NCBI GenBank assembly: GCA_947561395.2
Contig: OX387184.1
Location: forward strand, 58,773,197 to 58,837,196
Length of the DNA: 64,000 nucleotides
Source of the DNA: Buxus sempervirens
Taxonomy: Eukaryota > Streptophyta > Magnoliopsida > Buxales > Buxaceae
Reading direction: 5' to 3'
Shown here: positions 1 to 12,100 of the stretch, in pieces
Layout: every line of letters starts with the position of its first letter
How positions within the stretch are numbered: position 1 is the stretch's first letter
Notes under the pieces: generated by a model
What the model was told of the DNA's origin: nothing
Seen by the model: only the letters and a program-made list of their open reading frames with translations
Databases searched by the model: none
Program-made: the position numbers and the translations under genes

Positions 1-164
1 TCAAACATTTGATCAGTGGAAACCTGACCGAAGATATCTGGACAAGAATCCCAATTTCCCTGCTCCCTTGCCTCCCAATAGCCACCCACATAGCGATAGG
101 TATCGCTTCCTTTCTCCTTAGTAAACCATCGTGGTTTCCAACCCCTCTCTTGCATCTTCCGTGA
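1..164 (-). CDS. ORP exon 10 (C-terminus, truncated by window edge)
   Basis: Begins [14 protein letters not shown] after a TGCAG acceptor and stays open to position 1 (...GQVSTDQMF). Family proteins end shortly after this point, so only a few codons and the stop should be missing. Confidence 0.9.
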
Positions 165-3100
165 CTGCATTCACATGACCAGATTTTCTGTAACTTCTCA
201 CATACAAAGTACCAACAAGACCATTAAAAGGAAAACTAGCTCACCTGCCGCTGCCGCTGCTCCAACCGCATCTTCTCAGCATCAGCCATTTCATACTCAC
301 CATTCTCCAGGCACCTCTGATCCGGTCTGAGCCTTGAGTCTGTTGGTGGCAACTTTTCCTGAATTAAACATAGATTTAGTGCTCAATGCATCCACGTAAA
401 GACCAAGTGCAGGATAATATGACCTTAAATCTCAATGCATGCATGCATCATCATCACCTTCAATTCCGGGGTGAGCTCATTTAGTGTAATGGCAAATCGT
501 GTCAAGTTATATCTTGTAGGAAACTGGGGTGGCCTCCTTCGCTTCCAGAGCAAGCATGCTTCTTGTAATGTCTCGGATCCTTTTGCCTTACCCTCACAGT
601 CTCCACTTACATAATGCATGCTCTCATCCCATTTTCCAAATAATGTCGCCAACGTTTTCCCACTCCTATCCTGAACTATTCCTTGTACCTGCAATAAAAA
701 TTTAATTCACATTTCAAATGGATGGTTAAAATTTTAAACTAGTTCCAGAATTTCAGTACTCTTGGTACAACAATCCTTGTATGCGTCAAAATTTTCAATT
801 AAATGAATCAAAAAATATGTTGCTGTTGACAAACAAAGTAGTTGGAAGATTAATGCTTCATAATTGTTCAATTAAGTCACACATGCAAAACTCCATTATA
901 GAATCAAAACTCCAAAAGCCACAAGCATGGCAATTTATCATACAAAGAGACTTCTTTAAATCTCAGCCAACTTGACTTTTGAAGAGTAAGATTTAAAAGA
1001 AAGCAGTAGGTAACAACGATTCCCAGTCAATTCAAGTATGCGTTAACTTGAAACTTGAAATAGTATTCCCTGAGATCTACCATTATAATGAGAGCCATTT
1101 GACACTGTTCTCACAAAGGAACTGGAGTAAACATAAGGTGACCCTAACAATACTTCAGTGGAAAGACCCAAGCATTTTAACCTAGAACACAGGTGTAGGA
1201 CATGTTTCAATGTCGTATATAAAACATAATGACTGTTTCAATTTCAAGCATCACGTGAGAGGTCCATTAGTTTACCACGTCACTGGTTTTGCTCTAAATT
1301 AAGCAAGGTAAAATTCCGCTAAAATTTGCCATTCAATTCCACAGCACTCAGGGAAAAAAAACCCCAATAGTGCAGAGGGCCAAATGGAAGTTTAAATAGA
1401 AGTTGTATTTCCTTTTTCTTTTTCTAAAAATAAATAGATGAAAATTACATCAGTACTTTTGGATCATCATGTATAGATCTTATCCTTGGTTTTCAGTCTT
1501 TTGGCAACTAATATTAGTCCTCTTTTTTTCGCATCAAGGTTCACCATGCTAATTTCAGTATGATGCCACCTGGGACCTATCATGAAGTTTTGCTGAAATT
1601 TTGATGACATGGTTACTTGTTTTGCTAAATCTTTCATAATACTGAAAAAAGCAAAAAAGATTTGTAAAAACATTTTTTTATTTTTAGTACATATTTAAAA
1701 TGATGCTTAGATTTTGCATTAAATTAGGATACTAACAGGAGGTAAATAAAAAAATTAGGATTATATTTATATAGGAGGAGTTTTTTAATTAATTTTTTTT
1801 ATACAGAAGCCTAACTTAACGCTTAGATTCAGCTGAATAAGGAGACTAATAAAAGGTAACTAAAAAAATTAAGACTACAAATTTAGAAGATGCTTTTATG
1901 TTTTCATAGAAGATACATTTTTTTATTTTTTAAGGAATAAGAACACTTGATTAAAATAATGTTTAGAGTTTAAATTTAATTATGAGATTATTATAGTGTG
2001 AATTTTAAAAAATCTAGATAATACATTTTTAAAAGATATCTCTTAGAATAATTATTCTCATTTTTATTTTTTCTATAAGTAGAATATGCGCATAAAATAA
2101 TATGTATCATTTGAGTTGAATTGGGATAATAATACATGGTAAACAATATATATTATGTGTGTGTGTGTGTGTATGTGTGTCAAATTTAACTAAAAATTAA
2201 TGGAATCAATGGATTCCATTAATTTTGTCATATATTTTTCTAGTGCACGTGAAATTTTTGCACATAGCAGTAAAGTATGGGGGATTTTCATTCCCCACTC
2301 CCTCCACCGAAAACTGATGGTCCCATCATTGGTAAAATTTCACTGAAATGACAACCACTATTCACCACCCTTTAGAAACTACATTTCACCTAGGCAGAGA
2401 ACACTTTCAAGATCTGCTAAAAAGGTCTCAAGAGGCAATAACATGATGTAGAAAAGTATGCAACTAGTAAGATACAGATTGGGATATATCTAAAAGTGGT
2501 GACTTGATTACAAAGTTAGAAATGGGTCACAAAGTTTGAGCCATATCTTGCATGCATTTAAATCCAACTAAAAGAAAATTTATACAACTTCTGTAGGGAT
2601 GGTTGTAATTTATAAGAAGGGAAACCAGATAACGAATTTCAGATAAATAAGTGGAAGGATGAAGATATATAAAATGAGAAATGAATGCATTTAGAAGTTT
2701 TTGAGAATACAAGCAATAAGCGATAGAAATAAAGGATAGACACTCAAGATTATTTTGGGCAAGTTAAATCAAGATATAATGGTGCTAACTGCCAACAAGG
2801 TGGGCGTCTGAACAATTGGAAAGTTGCAAATGTGAAAAAGTTAAAAAGAGGAAGTAGAGTAGACAAAGCCGATACAAAATAAGACCAGAAGAACAAGAAA
2901 AATAAATATATAAATAACATCTTTATTACTGATAAAAAAAAATAAGACCAGAAGAACAATATAAATGAAAACATAGTTTTTGATAGGATGGAACTGAAGT
3001 AAGAATAGGTTCTACCAAACATAAATAGCAAAGCAAAGGTAAGAAACATTCAAAGAAACAGAATGGAGCTCTAAAAGAGATTCAGAGACAGAATTTGAAA

Positions 3101-6100
3101 GATTTAGGTAGAAGCTTAAGGTATGCCAGATATATTAACTGGTTATAACTTAGCATGATAACAGGTTTATCAATGTGTGCTTTTGTAGAAAGAAAAAAAC
3201 AATGTTTGATGAAGAACTTGATTATTTGAAAAAAAGAAAAATATTTGTGCAACATTCTATTCTTGCATGACTTGATTAGTAGTATGAAAATAAAGAACAG
3301 TATAGACTAGATTCAAAATCATGTTCTGATCACATATTACTTATTGCTAAGACCACAGCTTTAGGCCATATAAGGACCGATAGTCAGATTACAACATGCT
3401 CTCTCACCTCAATTTTCTGTCCAAATTTCATTTCCCAACTCATCAGAATACCATTATGGATTCCCATACTCCTTTTTTTTTAGATCAGTTTAGTACAGCA
3501 ATTACTTATAAATTAAAAAAAAAAAATACAAAGACTTAACTTGAGACAAAACTCTAATTTTGAAGACAACTATAAACCTTGACTATAATACCAAGATAGA
3601 GCAACAAAGAATCCTCATATCTCTGGAAATGAAGGTAAGAGGTCTAATTACCAAATGCCATCTAAAAGAAATTTATACATATCTCTGGAATTGAAGGTAA
3701 GAGGTCTAATTACCAAATTCTGTCTAGAAGAAATTTATATGTATTTGATCAATTACCTGGTGAGGATTTCGTTCAATGATAGACTGCTCTTTGAATTTTA
3801 GTTTACATGAGTACCCACGATTTCCTTGTATCCGCATTGTACCGAAATGATCACAGTAGACTTTTCCCAATATAAGATTGTAAATGGATGTGGTTACCTG
3901 TCAGGAATAAGTCCATCATTCAGATGCTTACAAGGGGCAAAACTTGGTCATTTCAATCATTACATTTATACCTTACTCCATTGAAAAATTTCTCCATCAT
4001 CAAACTCCAGAGTTAGAATACCAACAGGATCTAACTGAATTGATCGACCCCAAAATTTACTTTTCAGATTGCTGTCTGCCCAAAATTTCCATCCTCTGCC
4101 CTCACAGTGGCATGCAACAATCATGGGGTGATGGCTTACCTGTCTCAAATTTATAAAAAAAATTAACCATTTTAATACCCAGAATCAGTAGATGTTATAT
4201 GAAAATGAAACAAAATCATCAAGAAAACAACTACAATGATCATGGAGGTGTAGTAATCATATCTATCAATTGTAAACAGATAATGAACAACTTAACTAGT
4301 CAAAAACAACTGTATAAACAAGGAATAGATCCCAAGTACCAAATGGAAAATTTTATGGATCTTTAAACAGACGTCTCTGATAATCAAGAAGTTTAAAATA
4401 ATTGAATGAACTGCCATACACAGAAAAGAAAGCAAACCAACTTTTCAAATCTAGAGTTCATGAAGAAACTAGTTCCTATATCACCATCATAGCCAAATTG
4501 TTATATGTATCTCTCCTTCCCTCCTCCCAACCCGCCCCCAAAAAAATAAATATTATATTTTTTATTTTTTATCATTAAAGGAATATACTGAACATATATG
4601 AGGAACAGGTCAAAGGACCATTATTTGGTGTGACAGTAAAAGCTCAAGCTGCCAGCTTGAGAATGTGGATTTGAGTCTATATAAAGTACGAATATAGGCC
4701 CGTTGCCAATCTCTTTCCAATGACCCCATGTTGGTGGGACCTACATCAGATTATGGTCCTTCATATGAGGAAAAGTTTAGCCCCATGTACACAAGACATA
4801 TACATAAGAGCTAGCACAAGATCACAAGGAGGAGGATTAGCAAAATCGAGGAGGCTAGTCCTAGGAGACACAAATTACCTAAAATTCTCACGAGAGAGAA
4901 TCCCAACACTAAAGCATCCAGGAAACTTGTTTTATGGTGCCTTTGCTGCACTTAGAAAGTCCAATATTGCTTTGCATCCAAATCACCCATAAAATGGCAA
5001 AAGGAAACGATTTCCAAAGTTGCTTAAACCTCCCATTTGTGGCGCACTGTCAAACGAAGAAATCATACCACAATCAAAATTTAAAATACAAGCAGCTCAT
5101 AGTCATCAACTTTTCTAATGTTAGTACAATATCCATAATCATAAAAGAAAGTTAGATCTCAAATGCAATTAGAATGTCTGGCTTCTCAACATCTTTCATT
5201 GATCCATCCTAACAATTTAGATCATTCTACTCATCCACCTGGAACTCGTCATTTTTAATATTATCCAGAAAGTACCATGTATGTAAGGGAAAATGACCTT
5301 TCTGATGAAAACGGACAGTTTCAGGCTTCAAACACACATGAACTAGAGAATTTAGATCACTAACATACCTCCAATCTCTTGGTGTACCAGTTTTTGTGAA
5401 TTTTAATTACCACTTTTGCCTTCTTTTCATGAATTGTTTTTACATGTCTGCTTTCAAGTTCTTCTAATCCAATTGCGTATATCACATACCTTAAGATACA
5501 AATAAACAATAATACTCAATTTTTATACTCAAAGAACAAAAACTTCTCAGATGTTATCAAAATATCAATATTCATAAAAAAGGATATATATCAATAAAAT
5601 ATTTTAATAAACGAGTACAGATCGTTGCATTGGAGAGCATCAATTTTTACGATGTTACTAATATCCATAGTCTCGATCTTTAAAATAACCATGTCCTATA
5701 TTTCTTTCCCAAAAGGAAAAAAATTATAATTAAGCCCCAAAATAACCATGCAGAAAATTCTCTATGCGCGTGTCAGGTTTTCCCTTAATGCCCCTATCTT
5801 ATTTTAGTACCATGGAAGAGATTGAAACCACAAAACAAGAATGTTTACCAGGAATGGGATATGGAAAAGTTTAAAACAACCTCAACTACACCAATATGGT
5901 CAATCATCAAGATAACCAAATATGTAACAAAACAAACTTCAAATGCTAAAAGACTGCTAGTGTTTATATAAACATTTTTTTTTGATCGATAATCAAGATT
6001 GTATATATAACAGTAAAAGATATAAAATAGTACAGCTTGTCTTGTTGCTACACAAATTGTGTACCTAAGACAGCAGATCTAGGTAATAGAAGTTGTAATT

Positions 6101-9100
6101 ACTAAACACGCCAAGATCTCTCTCCCTTTCCCTCTAATCTGGAAATAAATCCCCTAACAGAAACTCTTGTAGCGACAAGTTAGACAACATGTTTTGATGA
6201 GGCCCAATGATACATCATTCACAAAATTTTCTTCTCTAGGTTTTCCATGCTTCTTTCTTGATTCCTGAAAATTCTATGATTTCTTTCTCCCCAAATCATA
6301 TTGCTGCTGGAGTGATGTTCCAACACATCCCTTTGCTGGTTTTTCCTTTGCACTTCCCCCACGCCTGTATAACCTTACCAAATTTCCCAGCTTGAACCCA
6401 CGATAATCCAAACCTTACAAGAATCCTGTCCCATAATTTTCTCGCTTCCTTGCAATGGATTAAAAGGTGTTCTACCGTTTCTTCATCACTCTTGCACATT
6501 ATACATTGATTCAGTAGCTGCCAACCTCTAGTTTTGAGATGAGTTACCGTTAATATCTTGTCCAATGCAGCTGCCCACATGAAGAAAGCTACCTTACTTG
6601 GCACTGATTTTGCCCAAATCGGTTGGTTTATAAGGAAATGTATGCTAGTCACATTCTCCAACATCCTCGCTAAAACCATGTTCCTTCTAATTTCATCAAA
6701 GGCAAAAATATTTAATGTGAACTCATTTTTTGTGTATAGGTTGTACAACGTTGTTGTCCAAGTTTAAACATTACATGTGCACACTGCACATGATTGAACC
6801 TTGCACATCTCACACTTTGTGTTTGTAATTTTGGGTCAATGAATGGGTTTAAAATAGCCCAATCATTCTCTTCAATCACTAGAGCAGTTCTCATTAACAA
6901 TCACAGAAGAAACTATCCAATTTTCACATAATTCAATAGCATAATATAATGTGACTCCAATCTGATATATTCTCCGATATCATCCAACTCAATATGGCAA
7001 CCAAACATTATGTATTGTTTAACATCTAGTTATTGAACCTTTGACTTTGCTCCACATAGACCATAACAGGGATTCTAATTGTATTACTTAATTGATCAAC
7101 AATGCTGAAGATAACGCATTCATATAATTCAATCATATTTCCCACATTATCAACCTGTAAAGATTTCTCAATATTGATTTCTTGAGAAAAATGATTATCA
7201 CCATCATTACTTGAACATGAAGAAGCATCATCCTACATGTCAATGTCATGGCAGTCAATATTCACATGATCATCCTCAACGCATTCATAATTTCTTCATC
7301 AGAAATTAAATCATATTAATCTGATAAAAATACATCAAGAACAATGAATTGGGATTTGAGTTTTTATACAATGCTTTTGTCCTTTTAGCTTCTTTGAAAA
7401 TTTCTAGCATTTCATTGATCAAAAAAAAAAATTCTAGCATTTCAATTTCTTTCATTGAATTATCCTAGTAATTTAGATCTTCATAGCCATCCATCCGGAA
7501 CCTGTTGTGCTAAAGATCATTCATTTCATAGTCTATAGATAAGGATCATTGACCTTCAATATAAAAACAAACAGTCTAAGTTGCACTCACAATTCAGCTA
7601 GAGAGTTTAACCAACTAACAAACCCCTGAAAAGTAAAGTCCTTTTCTTATTAGATAGCGTGCGTAACACCCATTTCCTTGTAAATCATAATTCCCTGTGT
7701 TACTTAGGATTTTAATTTAGTTAGTTAAGGTATCATTCAGCTGTTATACTAGTATAAGAAGTCTTTTGGCGTTTGAAATTTGTTTTGTACAAATTTGGCT
7801 GTCAGATGGTGGATTAGATTTGGGATTTTTTTTTTTTTTTATGAGCTTATTTGACATTTCAAATTTTTCATGGTATTAGACCATGCTATGGTATTAGGCA
7901 AAACCCAACCCATATATAAAGATTTGTCTACAGTGTTATTTTGGGGTATTCAACAACTAGTATCCAACTGAGCACAAATGAGTCCTTATGATTAATTACT
8001 AGGCAAATACGTTTGTTGAGAGATAGAAGGGAAGAGTAATAGCACAATGATATACACCAAATGTGTGGGATCAATTAAAATGAGACCTGCACACCAATTG
8101 CAACGATGAATTTTATTCAAACGTTCTTGCCATTAACTACTACATTTGATTGGACCCTTACACCAACTAAATGAAAAGAATCCATTTATCCATAAGGACT
8201 TACAAGAGGAAGGCTATGTTTTAAGCCTTAAAACCTTTTTAGGTGGGTAAACAGAGGGTATTTTCACATCAAAAAAGGGAGTATGCACTGGATCTCCTGA
8301 AGACAAGCTTAGTGAAGCTAAAGGTGAATTTTTATCAACCTCAGTCACAAGCTTAGTGAAGCTGAAACTGAAATTTTAAAGACAAGGGAAAATACCAAAT
8401 TTAAACTTATTGTTCTACACCCTAGCACAACCTGGCATAGCCTGCACGGTAAGTGTTTTAAACCAATGCATGTTCCATGTATTCCCAATCATGTTGCAGC
8501 AAATAGGATTCTTAGTTACCTAAAGAGGACTCCAAGTCAAAGATTGATAAGCACATAAAACTTTAAGGTATACATAGCATGGTTTACTGGACCGGACCAG
8601 CTGTTCCCGGACCCGATACAACCATAATGGATCGGCTGGACCAGGCGGCGGTCCCGGCTGATCCAGAAAGAACAAAAAAAAGTATCAGCCGGTACCAATC
8701 TGTACCCGTCCAGTCCCAACCAGTACTGGCCAATACAAACACAATCCAGCTATATGGTGTTATAAGCACTTATTAAGAGGCTTTGAGGCTATGTTTGACA
8801 AGTTGGAATTGGAGGCCTTATCCAAGGTTTGTTCGGATGTTAATGGCATGCCTTGCAAATCTGCAGCGTAAGGCACAGGATCGATCAGTGCTGCAGTTTA
8901 GCTATCATGTAAGGCCTTGCATTCATGGTTGGAAAAAAAATTTCTTCTTAAAGGTGTATATGAATGATGAAGAGAAAGAGAGCGAGAGAGAGAAACGATT
9001 TTTGGGATGAGTGTGCTGAATTGCTTGAAAAAAAAGACAGACCAAGTGAGGAAGAAAAGAGGATAGAATATAGAAAGGGAGGGGGGAGAGAGACGATCAT

Positions 9101-12100
9101 GGGAGGAGTGTGCTGAATTTCTTGAAAAAAAGGAGGAAGAAAGGAGGGGAGAGAGTGAATGAGAGAGAAGCAAGGCAGGGATGAACGGGGGTAGGATCGT
9201 ACCTGATTCATTCTCCTTTCTCTGCCAACCGAAATGCTTTGAAACTCTATTCCTTGCAAACAAGGGAGGAAGGGGGGCCTCAAGCCTTCTATAGGGCTGA
9301 AGATTTAGGGTTTTCCTAATGAGTTATGAGTTAGAAAACAGGGTTCAAATGAAATGAGACCACCCAATCTGCTGTTTGCGTTATTCTCGGCAGTCCCCAG
9401 TTGGGATCACCTAGTCCCGTTCCCAACTCAATACCGCCCGATCCAAATCCATCATTCAAAAGAGATGGTACTGGACCACCCAATCCCTATCCGGTTTGGT
9501 AAACCATGATAAGTAGATATCAATTGAAAAAATACTGTAAATGATTGAAGATACACTGGAGACTGTATGACAATTTCTCGAAATTTAGTAACTTTGAGGA
9601 GCAAGAAGTATTCAGTTGTAGCCAATTCAAGTGCTAAAGTTGGGTATAGATTCATGACAAGTGAAGGTGTAGACCTATTGTAGCTAGGGATTCTAACGAT
9701 AGATTTGAGCATCAAATTCATCATTCCCTCGAGTTTATGCTGTGATAACAAGTCTGGCAACAATATTGCTCATAATCCAATTTAGCATGATAGAACAAAG
9801 CATATTCAGGTAGATAGGCATTTCATTCATAAAGGTGATCTATCCAAGGAGATTTAATATTCAATATGTACCTTCAGAAGATCAGTTTGTTCTTAAAGAC
9901 AGGCTTGCTTAGATTATCGGCAAGCTTAGCATGTCTAACGTTTATGCTCAGCTTGAGGGTAATGTTGGGAAATAGGGTAAATAAATGGATTTTTTAGTGA
10001 AATAATATTTATGTAGTTTGTAACTTATTTATTTATATTAGAGAATAGATGTCAACATGAAAAAGAATATCCAGAAGTTCCATTCAATTTTCTTCTCCCC
10101 CTCACCTTCAGCTACTATCTTATCTTATTTGCTATTTTTTAATAAATCCTCTATTCCTATGTATATATATATAGTAATTGCTTTATGTAATATGTAATAT
10201 TTAGGGTTACTGGTCATCTCTTTTATAATTTTCTAAAGTTCCACAAGAAATTTTGTCTTTTGCATTTCTTTTCCTTCGGTATTAGAGAGATGCCGAGTGT
10301 CGTCACATAGCGATGACATCATTACTATATGCCATTGGCACATCACTAGGACTCTTTCCCATAATATATAGTATCATGTCAAGGTGTTGTCAACTCTCAA
10401 ATCCTTAAAATTCCCATTCCAGGTGACAGCAAAAAAAATCCACAATGTCACTGGTATCCATTCATCATGATTGCTGAATAATTTAGGCTTTTTCATTTTC
10501 TTAACAATTTTTTCTTTTGGCCTGTGATAAATATCTTCCACTTTCCAAATTGATTGGTTAAGAAAACAACTATTTCACATGTTTTAATCAAAATAACTTG
10601 TAAAAACTTACTCATGGTGATTGTTTAACACTCTGAAGCATGAAATAAATTCAAAAACATATCCACAAAAGCAATGTTGCAGATGATAAGTAATTTCTCC
10701 AGAACTTAAGAAATCAAAAAGATAAAGCACAACAATGAAATATTATGAGTGAACACAAATATTTGAAATGCTGGAACTTGTAAACTAATATTAATTTAGT
10801 AAGTCTCAAGTTGTGAAAAGGCAACCTTTTCTGAGAAAAAACGAACGCCTTTATCTGGATAACGAGCCTCATATGTCTCTCCTAATAGTGGATTAAATGG
10901 TTTGCAAATTCTTCCATCAGTAGAAGCATAACCCGAGACAGCAAATGCTGCTACATTAAGAATTCTCATAAGGTTATTGCCCTACAAAATTTTGTCAAAG
11001 AGCAGTTAGTAGTGGGAAAACAGAAGGAAATAGTACATAAAATATTGTGCTCAAATGCATAAAGGCTGACAAAGGAGGTTGAGTTCTTTACACTTGCACT
11101 GCAATCAAACAAATAACCATATAAATTATAAATAGCTTCTTAAATCAAGCATTTGTTTTTCAAGAATGAGATCATATCAACACTAATTCCCAATAAAAAA
11201 CAAAAATGAATGTGCAATGAAATGATAACTAAACAGTGCATGTGCTAGAAAATAAACTACTATAATATACATTCCACAATGAGTTATTCTTTTCTCATGG
11301 AACATACTAAACATAAGATATCCCTAGAATAATCAAGGCAGTAGATACTAAATGCAGTGATTTTGAGAAATAAGAGTACATATGCAAAGACAGGAGTACT
11401 GCAATGTCATGGTCCCTCTCTCATGGCAACCATCATACTTCCTTTCTTTGACCAGATATGTACATAATCGTCTCTGTCACCTACCCAGTACTTCTTAGTG
11501 TGAATAAAAAATAAAAAAAGAATCATATTGAAGATAAATGGCACTTATTCATCATTTCCACCAAAAGAAGAATGTACTTTATAGATAATCCCCTCTTGAT
11601 TTACTGCATAGAAAAGACCGATGTGGCCATCATTCAAACAAGATATACTAAAGTCGCAGGCTCTCTGTCCACATGTGAAACTCGGGACCCTTTTCAGGTT
11701 AACAAGCATGTAAGGACTCAGCCATAATGGAATGTAAGATGCTTCCCCTTTCAAGGGATTAAACAATTTTTGAGTATCCCTCTTCAATCTGCATACTCCC
11801 CTGAATGAAGTGACTTCCTAGAGTTTGTCTTCGAAATCAAATAAAAACCTCAGTCCAGCAATACCAATAGCACGACGATATCCTATAAAAAAAATTTTTG
11901 ATATGGCATGCACTACTAGTGCCAAAATTTTCTGCATAACTAAATAATGAGAATTACACATTTATTGTTTGTTATGAAAAACCATCTATATTCTTCTCAG
12001 AATTCTCCTATATACACTCAATTGACAAAAAAAAATGAAGAAGAATAGTATAATATAACACCAATGAAGAACCAAGGATAGCAGAGGGGTTATAGACATG

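Larger units (their letters stand above)
689..3756. other. ORP intron 7 (3.1 kb), AT-rich
   Basis: No coding exon seen. It contains a (GT)n microsatellite near 2156-2180, a 44-bp truncated LINE insertion at 2897-2940, and a 64-bp tandem duplication at about 3617-3744. Short open frames here show no family resemblance. Confidence 0.7.
4140..10825. other. ORP intron 5 (6.7 kb)
   Basis: Holds an L1 LINE 3' fragment (about 5972-6767), a terminal-inverted-repeat element (8578-9508) and a decayed Copia 3' end with LTR (about 9830-10290). A segment near 4635-4720 vaguely resembles a tRNA-derived SINE, but not well enough to call. Confidence 0.65.

Noticed and set aside
4628..4760. Possible tRNA-derived SINE (GTGGATTTGAGTCT as B box)
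   Set aside because: The A box is poor, spacing does not fit and no A-tail or target duplication was found.
8898..9283. Two overlapping Ser/Leu/Phe-rich minus frames
   Set aside because: They arise from a purine-rich (GA) repeat inside a transposable element and have low-complexity composition.
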